This document shows, in pieces, positions 26,358 to 36,150 of a stretch of DNA of 64,000 nt. Source of the DNA: Candidatus Nitricoxidireducens bremensis (GTDB lineage Bacteria; Pseudomonadota; Gammaproteobacteria; Burkholderiales; Rhodocyclaceae); the NCBI GenBank assembly GCA_030247725.1, contig JAOTRT010000011.1, positions 1 to 64,000 on the forward strand. The letters are read 5' to 3'. Numbering within the stretch: the stretch's first letter is position 1; each line of letters opens with the position of its first letter. A program made the translations under genes and the position numbers. Under the pieces are notes generated by a model. That model made no database searches. It had not been told where the DNA came from and saw nothing but the letters and a program-made list of their open reading frames with translations.

Positions 26358-26684
26358 TCAGGAACGCGGCATCGGCACGCCGCAAAAAACCTCGCGCATC
26401 AGCGCGATCAACTGGAGCGTGCGCTGGTCGGCGACGCGGTAGAAAACCCGGTTGGCATCCTTGCGCGTCTGCAGCACGCCCTTGTCGCGCAGGATGGCCA
26501 GATGCTGGGAAATGTTGCTCTGGGAGGTGCCCACGGCATCCACGATGTCCTGGACGCAGACCTCCTGATCGCCGACGACACAAAGAATTTTCAGCCGCAG
26601 GGGATGGGAAATCGCCTTGAGCGCCCGGGCGGCGGTCTCGATGTGTTCCTTCTTGTCGATCATGTCCAGGATCGCGGTGTTCAT
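26358..26684 (-). CDS. ArsR/SmtB-family regulator, probable persulfide sensor (BigR/SqrR/YgaV-like)
   Basis: A 108-residue winged-helix repressor. The recognition helix is [32 protein letters not shown]. The metal motif ELCVC of arsenic or cadmium sensors is absent. Instead Cys35 (LKILC) and Cys101 (REVFC) are 66 residues apart, the spacing of the two sensor cysteines of BigR and SqrR; Cys43 is extra. The start is ATG 26684 with GGAG eight bases upstream. The AT-rich stretch 26701-26722 just ahead holds ATTC/GAAT half sites and may be its operator. It is first in a regulator-rhodanese-glutaredoxin unit. Confidence 0.75.
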   Translation of the reverse strand: MNTAILDMIDKKEHIETAARALKAISHPLRLKILCVVGDQEVCVQDIVDAVGTSQSNISQHLAILRDKGVLQTRKDANRVFYRVADQRTLQLIALMREVFCGVPMPRS

Positions 26685-26793
26685 AGGGGCTCCGGGATGC
26701 AATTCCGAATATTATAGAATACTGCTTTTCTGGCCCGACATATCGATCCACCTTATCATTCGCTCTTTGTTTCTTATAAAACCGCCTCCCATC

Positions 26794-27540
26794 ATGTACA
26801 AGATTGTTCTGCTCCGCCACGGCGAATCCACCTGGAACCAGGAAAATCGATTCACCGGCTGGACCGACGTGGGTCTGACCGAAAAAGGCCTTGCCGAGGC
26901 CAAGGCCGCCGGCCAGTTGCTCAAGAAGGAAGGCTATGCCTTCGATCTGGCCTTCACCTCGGTGCTCAAGCGCGCCAACAAGACCCTGTTCACGGTCCTG
27001 GAGGAAATGGACCTGATGTGGATTCCGGTGCGCCATTCCTGGCGCCTGAACGAGCGCCACTATGGCGCCCTGCAGGGCCTCAACAAGGCCGAAACCGCCG
27101 CCAAGTACGGCGAAGCCCAGGTCAAGATCTGGCGCCGCGCCTACGACACGCCGCCCCCGCCGTTGGAGGAGGGCGATCCCCGCATCGAGGATCGCGATCC
27201 GCGCTACGCCGACATGGCCCCCGGCGAGTTCCCCCGCACCGAATGCCTGAAGGACACCGTCGCCCGCTTCCTGCCCTATTGGCAGACCGAGATCGCGCCG
27301 GCCGTGAAGTCCGGCAAGCGCGTCATCATCGCCGCCCACGGCAACAGCATCCGCGCCCTCATCAAGTATCTGGACAACATGTCGGACCAGGACATCGTCG
27401 AGCTCAACATCCCGACGGCCCAGCCCCTGGTCTACGAGCTGGACGCGGAGCTGAAGCCGATCCGCCATTACTACCTCGGCGACGCCGAAGCCATCCAGAA
27501 GGCGCTGGACGCCGTTGCCAACCAAGGCAAAGCGAAGTAA
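26794..27540 (+). CDS. gpmA: 2,3-bisphosphoglycerate-dependent phosphoglycerate mutase GpmA
   Basis: A 248-residue glycolytic enzyme that interconverts 2- and 3-phosphoglycerate. The phosphohistidine motif [21 protein letters not shown] is at residues 6-26, [13 protein letters not shown] near residue 90, and the second catalytic His is in [15 protein letters not shown]. The start ATG 26794 gives the classical [13 protein letters not shown]-terminus. It is divergent from the ArsR-type gene. Its 3' end overlaps envC by 26 bases. Confidence 0.96.
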   Translation: MYKIVLLRHGESTWNQENRFTGWTDVGLTEKGLAEAKAAGQLLKKEGYAFDLAFTSVLKRANKTLFTVLEEMDLMWIPVRHSWRLNERHYGALQGLNKAETAAKYGEAQVKIWRRAYDTPPPPLEEGDPRIEDRDPRYADMAPGEFPRTECLKDTVARFLPYWQTEIAPAVKSGKRVIIAAHGNSIRALIKYLDNMSDQDIVELNIPTAQPLVYELDAELKPIRHYYLGDAEAIQKALDAVANQGKAK

Positions 27541-28744
27541 GGGCCCGACGGCCGTCCTCGTCGCGGCGGCGGCCTGGGCCGCCTTCGCGGCGACTGCGGC
27601 CCCCGTTGCCGAAAAAAAAGCCGAACTCAAGGAACTCCAGGGGCGCATCGACACCCTGAGCCGCGACCTCGCCAAGACCGAGGAATCCCGTGCCTACGCG
27701 GCCGACCAGTTGCGGGACACCGAGTCTGCGATCTCCGACGCCAACCGCCGCCTGCGGAACCTCGGCGAATCGCGCCGCGAAGTCCAGTCCGAATTGTCCC
27801 TGCTCGAACAGCAGACCCAGCGCCTGCTGAAGCAGACCGAGTCCCAGCAACAACAACTTTCGCGGCTGATGTTCCGCCATTACGTCAGCGGCGACACCGA
27901 CGCCCTGCAGTTGTTGATCGCCGGCCGGGACCCCAATCAGGCGGCCCGCGACTACCATTTCCTCACCCTGCTCTCGCGAGCCAAGGCCGACCTGATCGGC
28001 AGCCTACGGGAGGCCGCCGCCGAAAAGCGCCGACTGACCGACGCGGCGCAGGAGAAAAGCGCCCGCCTGGCCGAGATCGAGAAGAAGCAGCAGAGCGAAC
28101 GCAGCGGCCTGCTCGCCCAGCGCCAGCAGCGGCAGACCATGCTGGCCAAGGTGGCCGACCGCATCAAGGCCCAGCGCCGCGAGATCGACACCCTCAGGCG
28201 CGACGAACAGCGGCTGGGCAAGCTGATCGAGGGACTCGCCCGCCTCGTCGCCGCGCCGTCCAGGAAGACGAAGCCCGCCAAACCGGGGGAAGGCAGACCG
28301 GCCATCCACAACGAGCGCACGCCGGACCCGGCCGCGGCCAGCGGAACCTTCGCCACCCTCAAGGGTCGCCTGCGCCTGCCGGTGAAGGGGGCGATCGCCG
28401 GGCGCTTCGGCAGTCCGCGGGCCGAGGGCGGCACCACATGGAAGGGGCTGTTTATCCGTGCCGCCGAGGGAACCGAGGTCCATGCCGTCGCCCCCGGGCG
28501 GGTGGTGTTCTCCGAGTGGCTGAGGGGCTTCGGCAACCTGATGATCCTGGACCACGGCGACGGCTTCCTGTCCGTCTATGGCAACAACGAATCCCTGCTG
28601 CGCCAGGCCGGCGAAACCGTCAAGGGCGGCGACGCCGTCGCCACCGTGGGCAACAGCGGTGGCAACCCGGAATCGGGTTTATACTTTGAACTCAGGCATC
28701 AAGGGCAGGCCTTCGACCCCCTCAAGTGGGCGAGTCTGCGATAG
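27515..28744 (+). CDS. envC: EnvC-like murein hydrolase activator
   Basis: A 409-residue periplasmic protein: signal peptide (residues 1 to about 29, ending TAAP), a long coiled coil (about residues 30-255; [25 protein letters not shown]...) and a C-terminal degenerate LytM domain (about residues 290-409; [15 protein letters not shown]...[19 protein letters not shown]). The zinc ligand motif of active LytM peptidases is not intact (WKGLFI where HxGxD is expected), which is characteristic of EnvC, an activator of cell-division amidases. The only possible start is TTG at 27515, inside the gpmA end. The order gpmA-envC-ctpA is conserved in proteobacteria. Confidence 0.9.
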   Translation: MPTKAKRSKGPTAVLVAAAAWAAFAATAAPVAEKKAELKELQGRIDTLSRDLAKTEESRAYAADQLRDTESAISDANRRLRNLGESRREVQSELSLLEQQTQRLLKQTESQQQQLSRLMFRHYVSGDTDALQLLIAGRDPNQAARDYHFLTLLSRAKADLIGSLREAAAEKRRLTDAAQEKSARLAEIEKKQQSERSGLLAQRQQRQTMLAKVADRIKAQRREIDTLRRDEQRLGKLIEGLARLVAAPSRKTKPAKPGEGRPAIHNERTPDPAAASGTFATLKGRLRLPVKGAIAGRFGSPRAEGGTTWKGLFIRAAEGTEVHAVAPGRVVFSEWLRGFGNLMILDHGDGFLSVYGNNESLLRQAGETVKGGDAVATVGNSGGNPESGLYFELRHQGQAFDPLKWASLR

Positions 28745-28764
28745 CCAGTTCCCCCGGAGATTTC

Positions 28765-30240
28765 ATGCGCAGCAAACTGCAACAAGCCGGCCTCGTCTTC
28801 ATCGGTCTCGTCGCCGGCATCCTCGTCAGCGTCAATTTCTCCGCTGTCGCGCAAAAGGATGTTCAGACACCGTTGCCCATCGAGGAATTGCGCTCCTTCG
28901 CCGACGTCTTCAACGCCATCAAGCAGGGTTACGTCGAGCCCATCGAGGACAAGAAGCTCATCACCCACGCCATCTCCGGCATGCTGTCCAACCTGGACCC
29001 CCATTCCTCCTACCTGGACCCGGACGCCTTCAAGGACCTGCAGGTCAGCACCCAGGGCGAATTCGGCGGCCTCGGCATCGAGGTCGGCATGGAGGACGGT
29101 TTCGTCAAGGTGGTCTCCCCCATCGAGGACACCCCCGCCCACCGGGCCGGCATCAAGGCCGGCGACCTCATCATCAAGCTCGACGACACGCCGGTGAAGG
29201 GCATGACCCTCAACGACGCCGTCAAGAAGATGCGCGGCAAGCCCAAGACCTCCATCAAGCTCACCGTCGCCCGCAAGGGCGAGGGCAAGCCGCTGGAGTT
29301 CACCATCGTGCGCGACAAGATCAAGGTCCAGAGCGTCAAGTCGAAGCCCCTCGAACCGGGTTACGCCTATGTGCGCATCACCCAGTTCCAGGAAGAAACC
29401 ATTCCCGACCTCGCCAAGCATTTGGACAAGCTCTTCCGCCCCGCCCCCCCCGCCGCCGACGCCAAGGGCAAGGAGGCGAAGACCAAGGACGACAAGACCG
29501 AAGCCAAGCCCGAAGAGATCAAGGGCCTGGTGCTCGACCTGCGCAACGACCCCGGCGGCCTGCTCCATGGCGCCATCGGCGTGGCCGCGGCCTTCCTGCC
29601 GCCCAAGGTCGTCGTCGTCTCCACCGACGGCCGCACCGAGGATGCGAAGCGCAAGTACATTGCCAGCACCGAGGACTACCAGCGCGGCCAGAAGGAAGAC
29701 CTTCTCAAGAACCTGCCGCCGGCCGTGAAGACGGTGCCTCTGGTTGTACTCGTGAACGGCGGTTCCGCGTCGGCTTCCGAGATCGTCGCCGGCGCCCTGC
29801 AGGATCACAAGCGGGCCGTGGTGATGGGGACCCAGACCTTCGGCAAGGGCTCCGTCCAGACCATCCTGCCCCTGTCCAACAACACGGCCATCAAGCTGAC
29901 GACGGCCCGCTACTACACGCCGAACGGCCGCTCGATCCAGGCCAAGGGCATCGTCCCCGACGTGGTGGTGGAAGAAACGCCCAACGGCGATACGCGGGAA
30001 CGCATCCGCGAGGCCGATCTGGACCGCCATCTGGACAACGACAGGGAAAAGGCCCCGGCGAAGGATGCCGACAAGCCCGCCGCCAAGCCCCAGGGCAAGA
30101 ACGGCAAGGGCAAGCCCGGCAGCAAGGAGGATGAAGAGGAGGCCGTCAAGCCGCCCCCCTTCGAAATCGCCTCCAAGAACGACTACCAGCTCGGCCAGGC
30201 CATGAACCTCTTGAAGGCCTGGCAGATCATCAAGAAATAG
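28765..30240 (+). CDS. ctpA: carboxyl-terminal processing protease CtpA (S41 family)
   Basis: A 491-residue exported serine protease. It has an N-terminal membrane anchor or signal (LVFIGLVAGILVSVNFSAVA), a PDZ domain (about residues 95-170; GEFGGLGIEVGMEDGFVKVVSPIEDTPAHRAGI) and a peptidase core with catalytic Ser in VNGGSASASEIVAGAL and Lys in GTQTFGKGSVQT. A Lys/Ala-rich insertion lies at about residues 232-250, and a Lys/Gly-rich stretch precedes the C-terminus. The start ATG 28765 has GGAG six bases before it. It follows envC by 20 bases; both act on the cell envelope. Confidence 0.93.
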   Translation: MRSKLQQAGLVFIGLVAGILVSVNFSAVAQKDVQTPLPIEELRSFADVFNAIKQGYVEPIEDKKLITHAISGMLSNLDPHSSYLDPDAFKDLQVSTQGEFGGLGIEVGMEDGFVKVVSPIEDTPAHRAGIKAGDLIIKLDDTPVKGMTLNDAVKKMRGKPKTSIKLTVARKGEGKPLEFTIVRDKIKVQSVKSKPLEPGYAYVRITQFQEETIPDLAKHLDKLFRPAPPAADAKGKEAKTKDDKTEAKPEEIKGLVLDLRNDPGGLLHGAIGVAAAFLPPKVVVVSTDGRTEDAKRKYIASTEDYQRGQKEDLLKNLPPAVKTVPLVVLVNGGSASASEIVAGALQDHKRAVVMGTQTFGKGSVQTILPLSNNTAIKLTTARYYTPNGRSIQAKGIVPDVVVEETPNGDTRERIREADLDRHLDNDREKAPAKDADKPAAKPQGKNGKGKPGSKEDEEEAVKPPPFEIASKNDYQLGQAMNLLKAWQIIKK

Positions 30241-30251
30241 GAGCCGCGGGC

Positions 30252-30713
30252 ATGGATGTCGAGCGCGCCAGACGATTGCGGGACAAGGAGCGCGGGCTCC
30301 ATCGTCCCCATGCGCTCGCCCCCCAGTCCGGTACCCGCAAGCACCGGGAAATCCGCTTCAACAAGCTGCGCCTGTGGCAGGTCGATCATGCCAAGGCCCT
30401 GCTGGAAAGCCTGGAGAACCTGGAAGTCGCCCCCGGGGTGATGCCCAACAGCCTGTCGGTCTGGTACGAAGTCACCGACTACACGATGGAAGGCCTGGAA
30501 ACGGCCCTGGTCAACCAGGGCTTCCATCTGGAGAACACGCTCTACTGCAAGATGATCCGGGCCCTGGTGTACTTCTGCGAAGACACCCAGTTGCGCAACA
30601 TGAGCCAGCCCGAGCGCCTCATCAAGAAGTCCCACGAGGTCTACTCGAAGGCCTGGGAGCACCACCCCCACGGCGACCACGACGACACGCCGCCCGAGCT
30701 GCGTCGTGACTGA
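30252..30713 (+). CDS. conserved hypothetical protein, 153 residues
   Basis: I do not recognise a named family. The N-terminus is very basic (RARRLRDKERGLHRPH...RKHREIRFNKLRLWQVDHAK). The middle (LSVWYEVTDYTMEGLETALVNQGFHLENTLYCKMIRALVYFCEDTQL) looks like a small alpha/beta ferredoxin-like or heavy-metal-associated-type fold, by pattern only. The C-terminus is His/Asp-rich (EHHPHGDHDD) and could bind metal. No signal peptide or membrane helix is present. It lies 11 bases after ctpA and overlaps the MoeB-like gene by 8 bases, so it is co-transcribed and might relate to sulfur or metal cofactor chemistry. Confidence 0.7.
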   Translation: MDVERARRLRDKERGLHRPHALAPQSGTRKHREIRFNKLRLWQVDHAKALLESLENLEVAPGVMPNSLSVWYEVTDYTMEGLETALVNQGFHLENTLYCKMIRALVYFCEDTQLRNMSQPERLIKKSHEVYSKAWEHHPHGDHDDTPPELRRD

Positions 30714-31452
30714 CGAGCAACTGCTCCGCTACAGCCGCCACATCCTGCTGCCGGAAATCGGCGTCGAGGGCCAGGAAAGGCTGGTCGCCGCCCGCGTGCT
30801 CGTCATCGGCGCCGGCGGCCTGGGTTCGCCGGCCGCCCTCTACCTCGCTTCCGCCGGCATCGGCACCCTGGTGCTGGCCGACGGCGACCGGGTGGACCTG
30901 ACCAACCTGCAGCGCCAGATCCTCCACCGCACCGACGCCATCGGCTGGCCCAAGGCCGAGTCCGGCGAGCGCAGCCTCGCCCAGATCAATCCCGAATGCC
31001 GCGTGATCGCCGTCACCGACCGCCTCGAAGATGGCCAGCTCGCCGCCGAGGTCGCCCAGGCCGACGTGGTACTCGACTGCAGCGACAACTTCGCCACCCG
31101 CCACGCGGTGAACCGGGCCTGTGTGGCCCATCGCGTGCCCCTGGTCTCCGGGGCAGCCATCCGCTTCGACGGCCAGGTGGCGGTTTTCGATCCGCGCCGG
31201 CCCGGCGCCCCCTGCTATCACTGCCTGTTTCCGGAAGCCCAGGACGTGGAGGAAATGCGCTGCGCCGTCATGGGCGTCTTCGCCCCGCTGACGGGGATCG
31301 TCGGCGCCATGCAGGCCGCCGAAGCGCTGAAGCTGCTCATCGGCTGCGGCACCACCCTGGCGGGGCGTCTGCTCCTGCTGGACGGCCTCGCCATGGAATG
31401 GCGCTCCATCGCCGTCCCCCGCGACCCTTCCTGCCCAGTCTGCTCCGCCTGA
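30706..31452 (+). CDS. ThiF/MoeB/HesA family adenylyltransferase
   Basis: A 248-residue E1-like enzyme that adenylates the C-terminus of a small sulfur-carrier protein (MoaD, ThiS or similar). Visible blocks: RYSRHILLPEIGVEGQERL, nucleotide loop GAGGLGSPAALYLASAGIG (about residues 35-53), DGDRVDLTNLQRQILH and LDCSDNFATRHAVNRAC. Zinc cysteines are CYHC (about residue 171) and CPVC at the end. The start is GTG at 30706. No moaD or thiS gene lies beside it, so whether it serves molybdopterin or thiamine cannot be decided here; moeB is the most likely label. Confidence 0.88.
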   Translation: MTDEQLLRYSRHILLPEIGVEGQERLVAARVLVIGAGGLGSPAALYLASAGIGTLVLADGDRVDLTNLQRQILHRTDAIGWPKAESGERSLAQINPECRVIAVTDRLEDGQLAAEVAQADVVLDCSDNFATRHAVNRACVAHRVPLVSGAAIRFDGQVAVFDPRRPGAPCYHCLFPEAQDVEEMRCAVMGVFAPLTGIVGAMQAAEALKLLIGCGTTLAGRLLLLDGLAMEWRSIAVPRDPSCPVCSA

Positions 31453-31500
31453 GGCTTTCCCCGCACCCACGGGAAACCGTGGCCGAAGACGGGAATCCGG

Positions 31501-32388
31501 CTACTTCTTTTTGGCCCGCGGGTGTGCCGCGTCGTAGACCTTGGCGAGATGCTGGAAATCCAGATGGGTATAGATCTGGGTCGTGCCGATATTGGCGTGG
31601 CCGAGCATTTCCTGCACGGCCCGCAGGTCCCCCGAGGACTGCAGCACATGGGAAGCGAAGGAATGGCGCAGCATGTGGGGATGCACATGTACCTCGCAGC
31701 CGCTGCGCAGGGCCCATTGTTCGAGGCGGCGCTCGATGGAACGCGGCGTCAGGCGGCCACCCCGGTTGTTCACGAAGAGGGCGGGTTCCCCCGGACGGGC
31801 GACCGCCTCCCGCCGGGCCAGCCAACGCTGCAGCGCGGCGACGCCCTTGTCGCCGACGGGTACGATGCGCGTCTTGCCGCGCTTGCCCGTGACGGTGACT
31901 TCGCCGTCTTTTAGGTCCAGCCCCCCCTGCACGTCGAGGCTCGCAAGTTCGGAAAGGCGCAGGCCGGAGGAATAGAACAGCTCGAACATTGCCTGGTCGC
32001 GTATCTCCAGGTCGGTGTCGGCCGGGGCCTCCAGCAGGGCCTTGGTCTGATCGACGGAAAGCGCCTTGGGCAGGCGCCGGCCCTGCTTGGGCGCCCGCAG
32101 GCCATCGCAGGGATTGCGCTCGATCTCGCCGCGGCGTGCCAGCCAGCGGTACCAGGCACGCCAGGCTGAGAGGGTGCGGGCGAGGGACCGCGGGGCAAGA
32201 CCGCGGCCATGGAGCTGCATGGCCTGACGGCGCAGTTGGAAGGGCTGGAGGCCGCGGGCATCGGTATCGCCGACGAGTTCCAGCAGCGCTTCGAGGTCGC
32301 TCCGGTAGGCCTTCAGCGTATGGGGGCTGGCACGGCGCTGGTGGGCCAGCTCGGCGAGGAATTGCTCGACCGAGTCTCGCCCCGTCAT
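31501..32388 (-). CDS. xerC: tyrosine recombinase XerC
   Basis: A 295-residue site-specific recombinase that resolves chromosome dimers at dif with XerD. The N-terminal SAM-like core-binding domain begins FLAELAHQRRASPHTLKAYRSDL. The catalytic domain has the first Arg in SSGLRLSELASL, the Lys beta-hairpin (VTGKRGKTRIVPVG), HxxR in HPHMLRHSFASHVL, and the nucleophile Tyr in IGTTQIYTHLD. The start ATG overlaps the DUF484 gene (ATGA). The order dapF-DUF484-xerC is the standard arrangement in proteobacteria. Confidence 0.95.
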   Translation of the reverse strand: MTGRDSVEQFLAELAHQRRASPHTLKAYRSDLEALLELVGDTDARGLQPFQLRRQAMQLHGRGLAPRSLARTLSAWRAWYRWLARRGEIERNPCDGLRAPKQGRRLPKALSVDQTKALLEAPADTDLEIRDQAMFELFYSSGLRLSELASLDVQGGLDLKDGEVTVTGKRGKTRIVPVGDKGVAALQRWLARREAVARPGEPALFVNNRGGRLTPRSIERRLEQWALRSGCEVHVHPHMLRHSFASHVLQSSGDLRAVQEMLGHANIGTTQIYTHLDFQHLAKVYDAAHPRAKKK

Positions 32389-33038
32389 CAGGCCCGGGTG
32401 CGGACCAAGGCGGCCGACGCCATTTCGCCGATCTGCTCGACGTAGAGGGTGCCCATGCCGGGATAGAAGCGCTGGGGCTCCTCGCTGCCCATGACCATGA
32501 GGCCGAAAGTTTCGCCTCCCTCGCGCAGGGCCAGCAACGCCAGGGAACGCACGTGGGCGCCGGCTTCGCCGAACCAGGCCATGACGTCGGGACCGGCGCC
32601 GGGGCCACAATAGGGTTGGGCCAGGGTTTCCGCAAAGCGGCGCGCCTCATCGCTGACGGGCGCGAACTCGACCGCCGTGCCGCTGCCGGCGGCCCCCCAC
32701 AGGCGCACCGCCACGTGGGGCACGGCGAAGGAACCGCCGAGGTGGTCGTAGAGAGTTTGCAGCACGGTGCCGTTGTCCCGGGCCGCCAGCAGGGCGACGG
32801 CCAGCTTGTGTACCTTGGCGGCGATGCCGTCGTTTTCCTCGCCGAAGCGGATCAGCTCGGCAAGCTTGCCTTCGAGCTGCTTGACCTTGTCGCGCAGGGC
32901 GCCCATCTGGCGCTCGGTGATCGAAATGGCACGGCCGCCGTGGGGACTCGGAATGGCGATCTGGGCCAGCAGGTCCGCATACTGCTCGAAGAACTCCGGA
33001 TGGTCCTGCAGGTAGCGGGCGACTTCTTCGGCTTTCAT
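32388..33038 (-). CDS. DUF484 family protein
   Basis: A 216-residue protein of the DUF484 family, which has a GAF-like fold. The N-terminus [24 protein letters not shown] is the family hallmark, with a coiled coil ([25 protein letters not shown]) and the C-terminal GAF part ending [21 protein letters not shown]. Its function is unknown; it is almost always encoded between dapF and xerC. Both overlaps here are 4 or 1 bases, so translation is coupled. Confidence 0.9.
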   Translation of the reverse strand: MKAEEVARYLQDHPEFFEQYADLLAQIAIPSPHGGRAISITERQMGALRDKVKQLEGKLAELIRFGEENDGIAAKVHKLAVALLAARDNGTVLQTLYDHLGGSFAVPHVAVRLWGAAGSGTAVEFAPVSDEARRFAETLAQPYCGPGAGPDVMAWFGEAGAHVRSLALLALREGGETFGLMVMGSEEPQRFYPGMGTLYVEQIGEMASAALVRTRA

Positions 33039-33883
33039 GATTGGAGATCCTCGGGAATATCGATTTCGCCTTCGAATACGGTGGCGGCCGGGCCGGTCAT
33101 CAGCACCGGACTGCCGGCACCGCTCCAGGCGATGGTCAGCTGGCCGCCCCGCGTCTGCACGGCGACCGGGCTGTCCAGCAGGCCCCGGCGGATGCCGGCG
33201 ACGACGGCAGCGCAGGCACCGGTGCCGCAGGCCAGGGTTTCGCCGGCACCGCGCTCATAGACGCGCAGGCGGATGTCGTGACGACCGACGGCCTGCATGA
33301 AGCCCGCGTTGACCCGCTGGGGAAAGCGCGGATGGGACTCGATGCGCGGCCCGTCCCGATCCACCGGCGCGGCGTCCACGTCATCGACCACCTGCACCGC
33401 ATGGGGATTGCCCATGGAGACGACGCTGATGTCGATGAAATGGCCGGCGATCTCCAGCTGGTGCTTCACCGCGTCTTCCTGGGCGACGAAGGGAATCTCG
33501 CCCGGCGAGAAACGCGGCACGCCCATGTCCACGGTGACCAGACCGTCGTCCTCCAAGCGCGGCGCGATGATGCCGCACTTGGTTTCGACGCGGATTTCGC
33601 GCTTGTCGGTAAGGCCGCGCTCATGGACGAAGCGCACGAAACAGCGGGCGCCATTACCGCACTGCTCCACCTCGCCGCCGTCGGCGTTGAAGATGCGGTA
33701 GCGGAAATCGGCATCGGGCCGCTGCGCCGGTTCGACCACCAGCAACTGGTCGCAGCCGACGCCGAAATGGCGGTCGGCGAGGAAGCGCACCTGGGCGCCG
33801 TTGGGAACGAAGGCCTGGTTGATGGCGTCGAGCACGACGAAGTCGTTGCCGAGGCCGTGCATCTTGGTAAAACGTATTCTCAC
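33035..33883 (-). CDS. dapF: diaminopimelate epimerase DapF
   Basis: A 282-residue cofactor-independent racemase that makes meso-diaminopimelate for lysine and peptidoglycan. The two catalytic cysteines are in [18 protein letters not shown] (about residue 75) and [14 protein letters not shown] (about residue 222). The start is GTG at 33883, giving the normal N-terminus [17 protein letters not shown]; it overlaps the preceding CoA-binding protein gene by 4 bases (GTGA). The family length is normal. Confidence 0.96.
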   Translation of the reverse strand: MRIRFTKMHGLGNDFVVLDAINQAFVPNGAQVRFLADRHFGVGCDQLLVVEPAQRPDADFRYRIFNADGGEVEQCGNGARCFVRFVHERGLTDKREIRVETKCGIIAPRLEDDGLVTVDMGVPRFSPGEIPFVAQEDAVKHQLEIAGHFIDISVVSMGNPHAVQVVDDVDAAPVDRDGPRIESHPRFPQRVNAGFMQAVGRHDIRLRVYERGAGETLACGTGACAAVVAGIRRGLLDSPVAVQTRGGQLTIAWSGAGSPVLMTGPAATVFEGEIDIPEDLQS

Positions 33884-34293
33884 GATAGCAGCGCCCGATG
33901 TTCCTTCCAGATGCAAAGATCCATCACCACGGTGATGCCCGCCGCCCGCGCCCGCTCGGCGGCGGCCTCGTTGACGACGCCCTCCTGGAGCCAGAGTCGC
34001 TTCGCGCCGATGGCGATGCATTCGTCCACCACTTCGTCGACGGCATCGGCGGCACGGAACACATCGACGATGTCAGGCGGCGCGGGCAGATCGGCAAGGC
34101 GCCCGTAGGCCTTCTCGCCGAGCCCGTCGGCCAGCAGCGGACGCACGGGAATGATGCGGTAGCCGAGGGCCTGCATGGCGCGGGCGACACGATAGCTCGG
34201 CCGGTCTTCCTTGGGCGAGAAGCCGACGACGGCGATGGTCTTCGCCGTGCGCAGCATGTCGCGGATTTCTTCGGGGGCGGGATTCTTAGCCAT
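33880..34293 (-). CDS. CoA-binding domain protein (YccU family)
   Basis: A 137-residue single-domain Rossmann protein of the CoA_binding_2/YccU group. It begins [52 protein letters not shown], the family's first nucleotide-binding unit. The latter half has [44 protein letters not shown]. Members bind CoA or nucleotides; the biological role is unclear. It is co-transcribed with dapF. Confidence 0.85.
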   Translation of the reverse strand: MAKNPAPEEIRDMLRTAKTIAVVGFSPKEDRPSYRVARAMQALGYRIIPVRPLLADGLGEKAYGRLADLPAPPDIVDVFRAADAVDEVVDECIAIGAKRLWLQEGVVNEAAAERARAAGITVVMDLCIWKEHRALLS

Positions 34294-34341
34294 CGGGGAA
34301 TCATACTTCAGCCCGCGGCCGGCAATGGCCGAATAGGCGCC

Positions 34342-35202
34342 TCAATAAACCCCTTTTTCGCCGGCCGGCCGGGTCTTGAAGCGCTTGTGCAGCCAGAAGT
34401 ACTGTTCGGGCATCTTCAGCACCTCGGCCTCGATGAAGGTATTCATGCGCCGGGTGTCGGCCTCGATGTCGGGGCCGGGGTAATCCGCCCAGGGCGTACC
34501 GATTTCCACGACATAGCCGCGGTCCTCCATGCACGTGATGACGGGCACGACGGCAGCCTCGCCCATGCGGGCCAGGCGCGACAGCCCGGTGATGGTGGCG
34601 GTGGGAAAGCCGAAGAAAGGGACGAAGATGGTGTCCCGCTGGCCGTAGTCCATGTCGGGCAGGTAGTAGAAGGGCTTGCCGGCCTTCATGGCCTTGAGGG
34701 CCTTGCGGGTGCCCTCCTGGCGCGACAGCAGTAGGGAATCGCCGAAACGGGTGCGGCCCCGCAGCAGGGCGGCGTTGAACAGCAGGTTCTTCTGGTTGGC
34801 GTAGATGCTGACCATGCCGAGTTCCAGGGTCAGCCGCGTCCAGCCCATGTCGAGGCCGACGAAATGGGGCACCAGCAGAATCACCGGCCGGTCGCCGAGG
34901 GCGGCAAGCCGCTCCAGGCCCTCCACCCGCACGATGGAGCGGATGCGCCCGGCGGAGGCCCACCACAGCAGACCCCGCTCCAGGAAGCTGCGGCCGAAGG
35001 CTTCGAAGTGTCGGCGCGCCAGGGTCTCGCGCTGCGCCGCCGTCATGGCGGGAAAGCAGAGCTGCAGGTTGGTGAGGGCCACATGCCGGCGCTCCCGGCC
35101 GAAGGCATAGAGCAGGCGGCCGAAGGCGCGGCCGAGGGCGGCCAGGGCCGGCAGGGGCAGCCAGTGGCACAGCCACATGAATGCAAGGGCAAGGCGCGTC
35201 AT
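34342..35202 (-). CDS. lysophospholipid/lipid A acyltransferase family protein (LpxL/HtrB-like), copy 1
   Basis: A 286-residue membrane-anchored acyltransferase. A hydrophobic N-terminal helix is followed by the catalytic HX4D-type motif in VPHFVGLDMGWTRL (about residue 128) and DMDYGQRDTIFVPFFGFPTAT. The C-terminal PEQYFWLHKRFKTRPAGE is typical of LpxL/LpxM-type lipid A late acyltransferases. The start ATG 35202 overlaps the stop of the upstream homologue (ATGA). The two genes are paralogous and probably add secondary acyl chains to lipid A; which chain each adds is not decidable from sequence. Confidence 0.85.
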   Translation of the reverse strand: MTRLALAFMWLCHWLPLPALAALGRAFGRLLYAFGRERRHVALTNLQLCFPAMTAAQRETLARRHFEAFGRSFLERGLLWWASAGRIRSIVRVEGLERLAALGDRPVILLVPHFVGLDMGWTRLTLELGMVSIYANQKNLLFNAALLRGRTRFGDSLLLSRQEGTRKALKAMKAGKPFYYLPDMDYGQRDTIFVPFFGFPTATITGLSRLARMGEAAVVPVITCMEDRGYVVEIGTPWADYPGPDIEADTRRMNTFIEAEVLKMPEQYFWLHKRFKTRPAGEKGVY

Positions 35203-36029
35203 TGGGGAATCGGGGCGCCAGCCGGCACCTTGTAGCGGTTGTAGCCCCACAGGTATTGCTCGGGACATTGGCGGATCAGGGCTTCCAGCTCGGCGTTGAT
35301 GGCGGCCACCCGTTCCGGGAGTTCCCCCGCCAGCGGCTTGGAGAGGGGAAAGAGCTTCAGGTGGTAGCCGGCGCCGTAGTGCAGACGCTCCGCATAGGCC
35401 AGCAGCACCGTGGCGCCGGTCTCGGCGAGACGCGCCGCCAGGGTCATGGTGTAGGCCGGCTTGCCGAAAAAGGGCGCCCAGATGCCCTCGCCGGCGCCCG
35501 GCGCCTGGTCCGGCAGCATGCCGGCGGCCTCGCCGGTCTTCAGGGCCTTGATGAGGCGGCGCACGCCCGACAAGTCCGCCGGCGCCAGCCGCAGGTTGGC
35601 GCCGCGGCCCTCCTCGATGAGGGGGGCGAGCCAGGCCTGCTTCGGCCGGCGGTAGAGGACGGTCATGGGCCGGAAGCTCGCGTAATACTGGGCCGTGATC
35701 TCGAAGCAGCCCAGGTGGGGCGTCAGGAACAGGATGCCGCGGCCCTCGCGCCAGGCGGCTTCCACCAGTTCCCAGCCGGTCACCTTGACGACAAGGCCGA
35801 CCACCTCGTCGTGGGGGCGCAGCCAGATCTTCGGCAGTTCCAGAACCCCCTTGCCGGCCTCGGCGACCGATGCGGCGGCGGCCCCCTCCACGCCGGCCAG
35901 GGCGGCGTTCTCCCGCAGGTGGCGTCGATAGGTGGGGGAAAGCAGATAGGCCAGCCAGCCCAGGATCGCCCCCAGGTTGTGGAGCAGGGGCAGGGGAAGA
36001 CGGGAGAGGAAGCGGAACAAAATACCCAT
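35199..36029 (-). CDS. lysophospholipid/lipid A acyltransferase family protein (LpxL/HtrB-like), copy 2
   Basis: A 276-residue homologue of the next gene. It has the N-terminal membrane helix, the catalytic motif in LTPHLGCFEITAQYY (about residue 120; HX4E variant), DQAPGAGEGIWAPFFGKPAYTM and the C-terminal CPEQYLWGYNRYKVPAG. The HX4E/D difference between the paralogues may reflect different acyl acceptors. The ATG at 36029 is preferred over 36059 because it starts immediately before the hydrophobic helix. The pair is divergent from metK, an arrangement often seen in betaproteobacteria. Confidence 0.85.
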   Translation of the reverse strand: MGILFRFLSRLPLPLLHNLGAILGWLAYLLSPTYRRHLRENAALAGVEGAAAASVAEAGKGVLELPKIWLRPHDEVVGLVVKVTGWELVEAAWREGRGILFLTPHLGCFEITAQYYASFRPMTVLYRRPKQAWLAPLIEEGRGANLRLAPADLSGVRRLIKALKTGEAAGMLPDQAPGAGEGIWAPFFGKPAYTMTLAARLAETGATVLLAYAERLHYGAGYHLKLFPLSKPLAGELPERVAAINAELEALIRQCPEQYLWGYNRYKVPAGAPIPQ

Positions 36030-36150
36030 GAAGCCGCCGTGTTTGACCGGCAGAAGCATAAAAGACTAATATTATCGCCTCCGCCGAGTTAATCAGGACA
36101 ACTTGCAGGGCGGAACCGCAGCCGATGCGGCAAATACTGCTAAAGCGTCG

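Noticed and set aside
26617..26793. Longer N-terminus for gpmA
   Set aside because: The frame is open upstream, but the family starts [12 protein letters not shown] at 26794 and the extension overlaps the divergent regulator gene.
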